Shown: positions 37,686 to 48,319 of the stretch, piece after piece | Position numbering within the stretch: the first letter of the stretch is position 1 | Layout of the letters: every line of letters begins with the position of its first letter | Assembly: GCA_947034885.2 (NCBI GenBank) | Contig: OX344757.2 | Location: 9,300,001 to 9,364,000, forward strand | Reading direction: 5' to 3' | Length of the DNA: 64,000 nt | Source: Thuidium tamariscinum | Lineage: Eukaryota; Streptophyta; Bryopsida; Hypnales; Thuidiaceae | Translations under genes and position numbers: made by a program | The notes under the pieces: generated by a model | Seen by the model: the letters and a program-made list of their open reading frames with translations, nothing else | The model's database searches: none | What the model was told of the DNA's origin: nothing

Positions 37686-39597
37686 TCAAGTAGAAGGGGT
37701 CCTGTTGATGGAAATCTCTCCCCCTTGTCCAAACGAAACATTGAATTCACATGGGTGTGGTGCCACAAAAGTAGAGGGGCTTTCAGATGTGTTAGGCTTT
37801 GAGCTTGAAGCGCCATCTGGAAAGAGGCGTAGGTTGGCACCACCGGGCAAATTCACGGATATAGCCCAACGCATTGTTCCTGGAGACAAGCTTGGCACTG
37901 TTGGTGTCATCTCAAGGGCCGGCTCAGTACATGCTTCAATAGACATTGTTGGGAACGTCCCTCCACTAGTGTACGAAGCGGTATTTTCTCCCATCACCAC
38001 ATCTTCACTATCATTTTCGACCACTCCTTCTACAAGAACTGCCTTATTGGCTGCAAGACATTTGATAAGTGCGTCAGTCTTACAAAACATGAGCAACAAA
38101 AACTTAATTCTCAAAAAAATGTAGTTTAGTTCAAATTGCCGCACCTAATTTTGAAGCAGCTTCTGTCTCCAATCTTGTTTTCATATTGGAAACATCCCTC
38201 TCCATCCGAGATGTAAGAGGGTATCCAAATTGAGCCATCCAAGCTCCATTGAACTTTTCCTCACAACGTGGGCATTTGTGTTTGTGGTCTGCTAACAACT
38301 GGGCAATACATGTTGGGTGAAATTCACAACCACAAGAAGCAATAATCATAGCACGGGCCACAAAACCGTGCTTCGTACAGCCTGCACAGAACTTGGGTTC
38401 TGTTCTCCACATTGCCGAGATAGAGTTCTCTGTTGGGTACAGGAATGGAGCCCTCGGACGCAACACCAAGGAAGTACTTTTCAATTTCTGTAGTTTCTCC
38501 TCAGCTTCCACAACAACACTCTTGGAGTACTCATAAGCCTTTGTTGACAGTACCAACATCTCACCTTCAATATGACGAATTGATGATTCTGCCTTCTCTC
38601 GAGTCTCCGACATCTTGATTAGTCTCTCCAACATATCTCGTCCTTCTACCAACTTCCGCTTTGATAGTGCCAAGTCGGTGCATTCCCGACCCATCTCCGT
38701 TATTATTGCTAACTTCAAGTTGTCGTACTTCACCTTCAATTTTGCCTCGTCTTGACCACATGTAAGAAGTGCCTCCCTCGACTCCCTCAGGGCCTCCAGG
38801 AGGCTGTCGTGGGAAGCATGTGCTTCATCACGGATTTTCAGCAACCCCTGCAACTCTTCTTCCGCCTTCGCTACTACTGTGGAACCTTTCAGGTTACTTG
38901 ACCGATTCCTACAGCTTTTTTGGTCAGAAGCATTCGCGATGAAACTATGCATGACGGAGCACAAGGTAGCTAGTTGCTCTCGGATTGCCACAGGTCCCAA
39001 TTTGTGCCGATTGTGTTTCTTCTGGTCCATTCGCTGGTTGAGCCTCTTGATTGCCTCTGACACCCAATCGATCTCAACTTTGTGCACGAACATGGCAAAG
39101 CAAGCGCGTAAGAACCTCAAAGAGAAGGAATCGTTACAAGGTTGGCCTCCATACACTAGCCTGTGCTGTTCCAAGAACTGTGACACTTGCTCGTTGTCAG
39201 CACATAAGCTAACTGGAAACCTGTATGGATCTGAACGTGTCTTCCATTTCATGAAGATCTCTTCGTCACAAACTGGTGTTTGCCCTATAACCTGGTCTAC
39301 TTAAATACCTCGAGGGCATAATCCAACAACTACAGTGAAAAAACGCGCGTCGTACACACCATGACGACCTTGAAGCACGGGAGCAACAACAACCATTTGC
39401 TGCTTCAAGGCGTCAGGAATTCCCTCCATTGGAATTGGCTCTTGGAATTCGTCATCCACTGCTCCTGCACCATTACCTCTAGGGCTACCAGAGTCCTCAA
39501 TCGAATCGCCAGGCTTCTCCTCAATTTTGGAGGGCGTATCAGAATCCTGCAAATTCTTCCTGTTGGCGACACAAGCGCGAATCGGTTGCCTCTTCAT
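37686..39597 (-). pseudogene. Coiled-coil/RING-like protein gene with one in-frame stop (paralogue 1)
   Basis: Exon 1 (39597-38145) starts MKRQPIRACVANRK and contains a TAA at 39301-39303; the same frame continues through VDQVIGQTPVCDEE. A donor GTGCGG and acceptor TCTTGCAG join it in phase to exon 2 (38050-37686), giving 605 codons plus a TGA stop. Order of parts: a segment shared with the gene at 42845 (EGIPDALKQQMVVVAPVLQG, FLRACFAMF, GPVAIREQLA), a long coiled coil, then a RING-like finger (CAGC, SCGCEFHPTC, CPRC), and a Pro/Ser-rich tail. RING fingers usually act in ubiquitin or SUMO transfer; whether this one does is unknown. Its 5' end faces that of its paralogue across 3.2 kb. A single C-to-T change would explain the stop. 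Confidence 0.7.
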
Positions 39598-39603
39598 CCT
39601 GTT

Positions 39604-42600
39604 GGAAACGTAGAACTCTAAGGAAGAATACGGTTGTGACTGATACAGTCGTTCCTACGCTCAAAACAGAAGAGGTGAAGGCAAGAAAATGAACTGCTAC
39701 AGTGGTCGGAACAAGGTGAAAGCCTTACAATTTCAAACTGAAATGTGCAAGCAGTCATCATCAAAGGTAAATGCGGACAACAATTAATCAATTCTACTTG
39801 CTTGGAGTCTCAAATCAGTTGCCGTTGGGATCATAGGCTAGTAACTTACCCTCTCAATGACTAATCATAAGGCTAAATTATGATGCACTCAAATGTTGCC
39901 ATCAAACAATGCCATCAACTACTCTTGTGGTGCCATCAAGTATACTAAATAGTGAAATTATCCCATATCAATTTACACAAAGATTCAAAAACACATTAGA
40001 TTTACACTATATCATATACAATGTGTGTTTAGGGTTAAATAATGTGGACATTAAGCATAGATGTTTTGACTAAGGGTAAGGCACCTACAACCAATCAAAT
40101 CAAAAATTTGGGTATGATTTGGAGTATTGCAAGTTCAAGACAATATTTTTAGACATGCAATCACATACATGATGGAGATTGCCAAAACTTTGCCCATTGT
40201 TTTGAGATTACTACCAATTTCAGAAGGCAAAAGGGTTTTAGCTAATTCTTAGAGAATCCAAAGACTTTTAATTTTAATCACTGAAGTTTTAAAATTTTCC
40301 ATTCATTTCTTCCTACTTTCTTGCTCAGTACTTTTGAATATGTGCCACCCTAAATCCCATACCCTCCCCATTTTTTTCCTTTGGATTTTAGCTAAGACCG
40401 GCTTTTACCCGCATGACTTGTTGGATATATTTTAACCCACCATAGCAAATCATCCCACTAACTCTCCCCATTTTTTTTTCCTTTGGATTTTAGCTAAGAC
40501 CAGCTTTTACCCGCATGACTTGTTGGATATATTTTAACCCACCATAGCAAATCATCCCACTAACTCTCCCCATTTTTTTTTCTCTGGGTTTTAGCTGAGA
40601 CCCTTTTACTCTGGCTTGACTTGTTGGATTTATTTTAACACACTATAGTAGATCATCCCACACCTTCCCCATTTTTTTTTCCTCCAGGAGACCCTTTTAC
40701 TCCGGCTTGACTTGTTGGATTTATTTTAACACACTATAGTAGATCATCCCACACCCTCCCCATTTTTTTTCCTCTAGGTTTTAGCTTAGATTCTTTTACG
40801 GGCATGATATGTTGGATTTATTTTAACCCAGCATAGCAAATCATCCCACACCCTCCCCATTTTTTTTCCTCTAGGTTTTAGCTTAGATTCTTTTACGGGC
40901 ATGATATGTTGGATTTATTTTAACCCAGCATAGCAAATCATCCCACACCTTCACCAATTTGTTTTCCCTTTTCAGTCCAAAAAAATGTGTTTACCAATAT
41001 TCTTATTCCCTGTTTTGGGAATTATGTCATTAATTTCTTTATTTTCAACATGAACTCAATTAATTTTTTTTAAATATATATTTTCCCTATGTCTATCTAA
41101 GTTTTTACCAAGTTTTTGTTTTTATCAACATTTTAATATGGAGTACTACATTTTACACTACATCGTTTTTCCCCACATTGACAATTTGACATTCTATTTC
41201 TACCTCTCTCCTTAAATCAATGATCACCCTTTTTTTTTTTTCGAAAATCCTAGAAATCCAAATTCATACTATTTTTTTGTTCAATTGCCCCTTCTATAGT
41301 ATAACCTCCACTAGTACCATTTTTTTTTAATCCCGAACCCTATGTCTTTGCCAACCAGTTGTAGAACATTGACATTTTTTTGTTTCCAGAAATTGTTACT
41401 AAATCCAAATTGACATTGTTTTTTTTTCAATTTTTCCTAGCTTGGCTTATGTCTTGGCTTCAACATTGACACTCTATTTTTTTCTACTAAGTGCTTGAAA
41501 ATTTGGCATTTTTTTTAATAATCCAAAATTTTGATTTATAATTTTTTTTTAAAAATTACTCCCTCTAGTATGTTTTTTCTAACATTTACACCCTATTTTT
41601 TAAACATTATTATAGTTTAGTTTTTCTATATTTTCATTTTTTTTCAATCTTAACTCTCTATTTTATACAATTTCTTTCCTACTACATCATAATGTCCTTT
41701 GGGATTTAGCCAAATTTAAATACTATAGATTATAGAGACTCTCCTAGAGAATATTCTATTCATCAATATCAACTAGTCAATAACCTTGTGTTATTAAAAA
41801 TAGACCTTAAAAGTATCCTTCAATATAAAAGTGAAATATACTGAAGTAACTTGCAAGAAAGACTAGTTTGAAATGAGTATCTTGAATTTGAAGAAAAAAT
41901 AATCTTATAGTGAAATATTACAAATGTCCAATCTACATTCAATTTGGTCACAACATTCTAATTCTTCACTTCTAATTATAGGATAAAAATACAACTTTCT
42001 TTCTAGCCTAGTACATCTAAGGGTGTGAATATGATCTATGAAGGTCATTGTAGAGTATTGTCTACTACTACAAAGACAACGGTTTAGTATTGTCAGTATA
42101 TAAAAATCAAAGAAATTTCATGTCTGTGTATGCTGAATCTGGAATGTACTTTTAGGAAATGCATAATTTTTGATCTCTAATTCCTAAACTAGCCAAAATG
42201 TGATTTTTTGTTGAGAAAAGTCCCTCTAACTTTGTTGAATTGCTTATTTTGATGTTCTAGGGGTGTTTCCATCTTGAAACTTGTAGATGATTTTTGGGCT
42301 ATAGGTAATCACCCCTGTAAACAATGTTTAGTCCCTAAATTAGGCACCAAAATGTTGGCTTCTTGTTCAACTTGGCGCAAATTCCTAGAAGCTTAAAATA
42401 AGCCTTGGACATTTAGGGGCTAACCAAAATCTTATAGAAACATTAAATCACTACTCTAGTAACCTTTCACAATCTATAGTACTTGGTAAACAAGTTTACT
42501 TAACTAAACTCCACTTGGTAATTGATAGTGGCCTTGAAGTATGCATTAGAGCAAGTTGAAGTCACCCTTGATTGTGTGGGGAAGGTGTCACCAGTCAATG

Positions 42601-42844
42601 TACTGGTACTAATGCCTTGTTGCCGTGTGAAGCCATCCTTGTACTTATGATTGTTGGCGGCTCTGTCAGCGATTGTTGCCATCATGCTTAGGGCTGGAGT
42701 TTACGTCTACCTGTGTTTAGCCTTCTTCCTTCCCTTCACCTTTCTCCTACAGCCAGCATACATTGGTTCATAGTTTGTTTCCATCACGCGAGTTGTCTTC
42801 TACACTTTTTCACTTTAGTTTTTGGTGTGCAGTCCGTTCCAACC
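39604..42844. other. Divergent intergenic region between the two RING-like paralogues
   Basis: No gene is seen. It holds the satellite at about 40350-40955, T-rich low-complexity sequence (41000-41700) and, at 42410-42425, an ATTTAGGGGCTAA word that may be the right end of a degraded TTAA-type element. Promoters of both flanking genes would have to lie here; no specific motif is claimed. Confidence 0.5.
40350..40955 (+). repeat. Satellite of six 90-102-bp units arranged in three near-identical pairs
   Basis: Each unit has CTCCCCATTTTTTT, a TTTTAGCT word, a TTTTAC word, GTTGGATTTATTTTAAC or GTTGGATATATTTTAAC and ATCATCCCAC. Units 1 and 2 share TAAGACC(G/A)GCTTTTACCC. Units 3 and 4 share CTTGACTTGTTGG and CACTATAGTAGATC. 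Units 5 and 6 share TACGGGCATGATATG. Adjacent units are much closer to each other than to the next pair. Unit 4 lacks part of the TTTTAGCT segment. Confidence 0.85.
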
Positions 42845-44958
42845 ATGAGTGCCAGCAGAGGTAATCGCTCGAAAAGCTCTGCCAAAGGCAAAGCTGCTCT
42901 GCAAACAAAGGCGCGGAAGTCTCCTAGGAAATCGAATTCTCCAGTTCCTTCCGTCTCACTTCCGAGTGACTTGTCATGGGAGGCGCCGTTCAATTTAGAG
43001 GGGATTCCAACAGCCTTGAGAGAGAAGCTAGTTCTGTTGGCACCGTGTTTGTTAGGGAGGGCAAAAGCGGTTTATGATGCGGAGTTCTTCCATAGGGTGG
43101 TGGGACTTTGCAAGGATGGTTTCTTGTCGAAAGAGGTGACGGAGAGCATGGCCCCGTCACACTTGTTTGAGGACGATTAGCCTTGCGGGGAGGGTGCCAA
43201 CAAGATAAGGTACTTATTGGATAAGTGTACTGACAGTAATGCCCGGGCTTCATACTTGAGGATGTACCAACGAGTATATGGCGATTCACCCGACAACAAA
43301 GCGTTCAGCTAGACTTTCCTACGCGCATGTGTGTACTACTACAACGATGGAGGGCGCAAGAACCCAGTCAATTGGGCAAGAGCAGCTGCGAAAGTGACAG
43401 AGGAACGTCAAGCTCACCCTGGCAATAATCCATTGAAGCTGGGACCTCCAGCATTGAAGCAACAGCTTGCGAGCATTATGAGAGAGTGTAGCGCGTATTT
43501 CCAGGAGTATGCTGGAAACAAGCACGATGGAGATGGAGGGAGAGACACTAGCACACGGAAGGTAGACGAATTGCTGAAGGAGATCAACAAAAAGACTGCT
43601 GATCTTCGTAGCGGAGAGAAGGCAATTGCCGAATTGAGTGATGGCATCTCCAGTCTAGAAGTGCGGAAACTGGAGTTGGAAGCCGAGGATGAGCGCCTCA
43701 GTTCTCTGTACGGTGACTTGCGCCAAAGGAGCAAAGAGCTTGCTAAAGCTGGGAAGGTGGAGGAGAAAGCTCTTGTCAACAAAGAGCATCGACAAATTAG
43801 CAAGGACATTGCGGCTAACAACGACAAATTGGAGGAGTGCCAAGATTGTGCTTTGAAGATGGTGAGATGCTTTGAGAAAGACACTGCCCTCCACAAGATT
43901 GACAAGAAGGCGTTAAGTGATTTGCACAAGAAGTGTGCAGTAGAGAGAGCAAGTCAATACTCCATCAAGCCAAAAGAGCCTGTTGGAAACAAGGTGTTGG
44001 AAACGGGTGTTTTGTTAGATATTAAAGTGGACACACCGTGTGGATGCTGCTCGCTCCTTTTCGTTTCCAACACTGCAGTACCGTTTTCTTGTGGTTGCCT
44101 ATTTCATCCCTGGTGCTTGTGGTCAGAATTGCTTTCAGGGTGTCGCATTTGTCCTCTGTGCAAGAAAGAGGGTGACTCTCAGTGGTTGGAAACAACCAAA
44201 GTAAACCCCGAATCCAAAAAGGAAGGAGTCCCTATGCCGAAGTCGTCTCCGTTTGTGGTACGCAAGAGAGAAGCTACAAATAGTGGTGAGAACCAACCTC
44301 CACCAAAGTTGTCAAAGTCGAAGGTTTCGATTAAGGGTCCATCGCCCTTAGCTGGTAAGGCAATCTCTGACATCACTCCAATGAAAAAAATAAACCCACT
44401 TTTGCCATTTCCTGCACTTGCCAACCAACCTCGTGGAAGTAAATATACAAAAGCTATAGCTGCAATTCTTGCGACCTTAATCGAATATAGTACGTTCCCT
44501 TCAGAGTTGTATTTAGATCCAAACCCGCTCTTGTATGGTTTTCATGTTGGATGTCGGAGGTCAAGATTGCTTGTTTGCACCTCTGCCTTGTATTTGCGTT
44601 TGTTGGAATTGTTTTGTGTCTCTAGAACAACACACTCACTAACACTAATGTTGGATGTACTATGCCTGAAACAACAAATCAAACAATAGAGGACAACGAG
44701 AAGGAAGAGAGGAAAAAGGTGCGTGAAGATAACCCCCAACAACCTAAACCGAAGGTTGAACCAGTGTCAACAGATTCAACAGCCCCTCCACAGATATTGA
44801 AGGGGTGTGGAGATGGCAAACCTGTTGAGTCATCAGCCGCAGATGCAACGACACCAGAATTGGAAGTTGAGGAGGTCACTTCTTCCGAATCTTCTGAAAT
44901 AAAGCAGTCTCCACCATCAACAACCCTGGAGTCACTAGTTGACGCCATGTGTGATTGA
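42845..44958 (+). pseudogene. Coiled-coil/RING-like protein gene with two in-frame stops (paralogue 2)
   Basis: The start ATG at 42845 gives a Lys/Ser-rich N-terminus. TAG codons lie at 43178-43180 and 43310-43312, but the frame stays coding through both and matches paralogue 1 (LEGIPTALREKLVLLAPC, then FLRACVYYY, then LGPPALKQQLASIM). A coiled coil spans roughly 43550-43950. A RING-like finger follows at 44037-44160 (CGCC, SCGCLFHPWC, CPLC). A Lys/Pro-rich tail leads to a donor at 44355 (GTAAGG) or 44439 (GTAAAT). The last exon lies in another frame and ends in an acidic Ser/Thr tail with TGA at 44956; its acceptor (before 44626 or 44690) is not resolved. Start sites of the paralogues face each other. 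Function as for paralogue 1: possible modifier ligase, unproven. Confidence 0.65.
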
Positions 44959-45596
44959 CATTGGACATGAGCGGAGTTTTACTAAGTGTATAGTGAAGTG
45001 TAGGGTAGAGTTGGAAACTACTTCACCATGACAATTTTCATGTTCCTAACAAATCAGCCATAGTGAAGTGTCCTCATTGCATTGTCCTGCTGTGAACACT
45101 CTTTTTTATACAAATACACATTTTGACACCTTGACTATTCCCCATCTTTCTTGACTTGATATGTGCATTGGTTTTGTTTGCCACTCATAAGAGCAATGGT
45201 AACAAATTAGTCATGATAGTTAGTTTGCACACTTATCTTCTGGCAGCCGTTGGAAACACCATGTCATAGTGCTTTTGATACTCATTTCATTCTGCCTAAA
45301 CCTTTTGCCAAGCCATATATTTAAACAACACCATTGAAATGAGTGGCAACATAGTTTGAAATGGGGTGCCTTTACAAAAATTGGCATGGCATTGTGTGAG
45401 AAAAAACAATGTCCAGATAGCAAAAATCTAACCTTGGAGTAGTTCCTATCACGGTTGTTAGTCACATACAAGACCGTAACTAACCCTATATCCTTTTAAA
45501 CACCAAATTGTTTCCAGCATGGTGAACAGTCACTTGTAGAAATAGTTTCCAAAACTTCCTAGAACTACTAAGTAAGCTGTTCTAGTTGGTAACTGC
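44959..45596. other. Intergenic spacer inside the 15-kb element
   Basis: No gene seen. It contains two exact GTTGGAAAC words (45010 and 45249) and near matches. Confidence 0.5.
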
Positions 45597-45600
45597 TACT

Positions 45601-46327
45601 GGGTTGTTGCAAGAAACACTTACCAGTTTTGGCTCAAAATGGCTCAAAATCAATGAGTCCTGTGAGTCCTATGACCCTTTGAAATTAAAAAAATTTAAAT
45701 TGAAAAAAATATGGATAATTTGAAGAGCAATGAGAATATTATGTCCCTTGAAATTCAGACCTAAGAAAAAATTTCTCTAAATGTTATAGACAATGGAAAA
45801 TACAATGAAAATAGCTCCTTTTTCACTAATTTGGTAAAAATAGTAAAAAATTCAAAAAATGAAAATGAAAAAAGCTTTTTTTCTTCAAGTAAAGATCTTT
45901 CTTTTCCAACAAATTTCATCTTTGGAAAAAATAAATTCTATTCTCCACACTTGCGTAAAGTCAGCCACTTTGACGACATGTGGAAGTTGGACAGTTTAAT
46001 ATTTTCAAAAATCCTTTTTAGGGATTGTGTAACTATACTATATATCTAAGCATGCCAATTTTCAGCTCAAAATTTGAATTTTTGGGTCAAAAATAGGACT
46101 AAAAACCCCCAAAATGGCCAAGGTAGACAACCAATCGGGGGCAGTTTTAAAATAATAAACTAATTTTAAAAAAATTGAAAAAATTACACAACATATAAAA
46201 TTTTTTTGTGAACCTTCATGTAAAATTTCAAGTTGATAGGGCAAACGATTCAAAAGTTATGAGCAAAAAAATACTTGTTGGAGGTCAAGGGGACAAAAAA
46301 TAGGACAAGTGTTTCTTGCAATCACCC
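45601..46327. mobile_element. GGGTGATT-ended DNA transposon, copy A3, inserted at the 3' end of a gene
   Basis: The left end GGGTTGTTGCAAGAAACACT and right end AAGTGTTTCTTGCAATCACC are inverted. TACT flanks both sides (45597-45600 and 46328-46331), a 4-bp target duplication. The 727-bp body shares its right part with the copies at 55154 and 63359 (a GTCCCCTTGACC-type segment, complement here). It lies exactly at the 3' end of the minus-strand 408-aa gene and supplies that gene's stop codon. Confidence 0.85.
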
Positions 46328-47800
46328 TACTATTTCGAAAGTCCATGGAGGTAGGACTTGTGCTACTGTATTGGCATTCTTGTGCCTAGGATTTATGTTG
46401 ATGTTCGGTAATCCAATTTGATGAAGCTTGAAGCGAAACTCCTCTGGAATAACATCGCCCAAGGTGATACAAACCTCGCGGCGAACGTGTGACAACGGCC
46501 ATGTTCTTCCGACTTCAAACCTTGCCACCGTCACACCTTGAAATAAACAAGGAAGAACCACCATGTCCTCCTCCTGCACTTGGTCAATCTGTTGCCAAGT
46601 TACACCATCTTGACCCAACCGCTCTCTACCGTACTTGAAATTTGTGTACAACATTGATCGCCCTACATGGTACCTGAGCCATACAACACAAATTAAAACA
46701 ACCCTAAATCTGACGTTGGCAATAGTTCTTAAATGGAAAATCGCAAGAACACAATGAAATGGCTCTTCCAAGAAAACAGTGTTACCTGAAGGTCACAGTG
46801 TGCATTGATATAGTGCACCTAACTATATCCTTTTCAAACACAATTTTTTGATGCCACCCTGGATCCATGAGGCTGGTGAAGAGGTCTTTGGAGGGACTGT
46901 TCACAACGTACAATGTAGCAGTGCGTCTGATACTGTCCTCTGCAGGCGCAAACAAGTCTACAAAAACATGGAGCGGTACAAACCACTGGAGGTGTCCCAT
47001 TCTACTTCCAATGGTAGCCTTGGTGACAGTTTGGAAATCCTGGCGCAATTTGAAGCGAAAAGCTTTGCTCGTGTGCATATCCGGGAGGGGCCACTCCGGA
47101 TCAGTGAAAGGTGGCAACAACAATGGCTCAACTGTTCCGTAAAGAAGCCCGGGCGTAGGTGGAACATAGACCAAGTTAGAGAAAAATATCCCGTTGTCAA
47201 GAAGCTCATTGTGAGACCTCCCATTGCGAGTGGCTTCACCAATCTCACTGTGCAAAACCAGAATGACTCCAAGTATAGACGCCGGATCCACCCAGTCTTC
47301 AAAAAATGACTGATACAGAACTATTTCCAACAGACACTCCAACAGAAAGAATTAACAACCAGGAAAAAGATGTAGCTATACGAGCTTAAGAGAAAAGCAA
47401 AATTACATGAAAAAATTGGAACTCATTCAATGTGGAAACAAAGACACAATCTACTCTCACAGTTGCATGGAACCCGATCATGGCGAATTTCCGGATCCAG
47501 GAGCACTTGATGCCTGTGGTAAGCATGTCGAACCAACACAGACTCCAATTCTGGCTTGTTGGAAATAAGTCGACGGCCGTCAACCTTGAACCTGAAGTCA
47601 ACAATTTGGGCTTTATAAGATCCCCGCATTGTATCACCTCCATGTCGGCAAGCTTCTCGAGCCCAAGTTCCGTTTCTACCAGGATTTAACCTGACCCATG
47701 ACAACCTCTCGTATCGTGTAGGAATCCACTCTCCCTGATCGTTGTGCGTATTGTGAAGCGTCACAACTGTAACCTCGGAGCGTGGTCTGCGATTCTCCAT
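46322..47800 (-). CDS. Three-exon gene for a 408-aa protein of unknown function
   Basis: Exons 47800-47461, 47320-46786 and 46673-46322 join in phases 1 and 2 with GTGAGA...AATAG and GTAACA...CTCAG introns, leaving one unbroken frame of 408 codons plus TGA. The protein starts MENRRPRSEVTVVTLHN and has no clear signal peptide, membrane segment or coiled coil. It is rich in Trp, Phe, Arg and Pro (VPPTPGLLYGTVEPLLLPP, WPLPDMHTSKAFRFKL). I recognise no family. It is the only gene of the four in the 15-kb element without an in-frame stop. The last codon and stop (GGG TGA) come from the terminal bases of the inserted element A3. Without the insertion the frame would read four more residues, AVTN, then TAG, so the insertion trimmed but did not destroy the C-terminus. 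Role unknown; it could be an accessory transposition protein or cargo. Confidence 0.65.
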
Positions 47801-48287
47801 TCCTCACGCACTATCCAATCTCAAACTATACCATGAAGTTGTTACCAACAGTTGCCTCTATTTGCACAAACGCTTTCCACTCAACACCACTCGAGTTTAC
47901 TAAACAGGTTTTGACAACCTGATTTGCATTAGCTTCTTTCATCTAGGCAAATTTTACAGGAAGAGGCCAAATTCGTATCCAGTTTGAAATTCCCCCCAAA
48001 CTGGACAAAACATCACATCAATCGTTGACATCCAGGCGGCTCCACTACCGGTATACATTCTCTGACTAGTCCGAATGTTGTACACCCTTTCGCACAAATT
48101 CCTTTTTTTACTAGCAAATCAGGACAAGGGACAAATGGTACAGCATTAGAATACTATATCGAAGGGCTTGTTGCTATTGGTGGCAACGTGGGCTCAATCT
48201 GATGTCATCGTCTTATATGCCATGGTGGCAACGTGCACGGTGGCAATTCCAAGAATTTTGGAGAGCAAAATTACAAAAACGAAGTTG

Positions 48288-48319
48288 GGCATCCAGAGAC
48301 CCGAATTTCTCTCTAATGT
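48288..48319 (-). repeat. Right terminal inverted repeat of the 15-kb element
   Basis: The complement reads ACATTAGAG, two differing bases, then AAATTCGGGTCT and GGATGCC, matching 33089-33120 at 26 of 32 positions. Just inside lie several GTGGCAAC words (48180-48240), also present inside the left end (33280-33340). Confidence 0.65.

Larger units (their letters stand above)
33089..48319. mobile_element. Putative 15.2-kb multigene DNA transposon
   Basis: An inverted repeat pair (33089-33120 and 48288-48319, 26 of 32 positions matching) encloses four genes of higher GC content than the flanks. They are a transposase-like gene, two divergent RING/coiled-coil paralogues and a 408-aa orphan. The gene order is plus, minus, plus, minus. 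GTTGGAAAC occurs at least 12 times exactly inside and I found no exact copy outside. Three of four genes carry in-frame stops, so this copy is probably not autonomous now. A GGGTGATT element (45601-46327) and a satellite (about 40350-40955) lie inside. No convincing target duplication was found at the ends. An alternative is a chance inverted repeat around a cluster of ordinary genes, but the transposase-like gene and the bounded 9-mer favour a mobile element. Family not recognised. Confidence 0.6.

Noticed and set aside
37639..38124. A 161-codon plus-strand frame.
   Set aside because: It is the shadow of exon 2 of the minus-strand RING-like gene, whose phase and splice sites fit the minus strand.
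40350..40955. CRISPR-like array.
   Set aside because: Units of 90-102 bp are repeated along their whole length with no unique spacers, in a eukaryotic setting.
34293..43312. Reassignment of TAA/TAG to a sense codon, as in some ulvophycean algae and ciliates, to explain in-frame stops.
   Set aside because: The cactin copy ends in TAA exactly at the conserved family C-terminus, TGA also occurs in frame at 37104 and 37239, and the transporter and 408-aa gene contain no in-frame TAA or TAG. Decay of a silenced element explains the data better.
33089..48319. Giant virus-like or Maverick/Polinton element.
   Set aside because: None of the expected genes (type B DNA polymerase, packaging ATPase, capsid, retroviral-type integrase, protease) is recognisable among the four genes.
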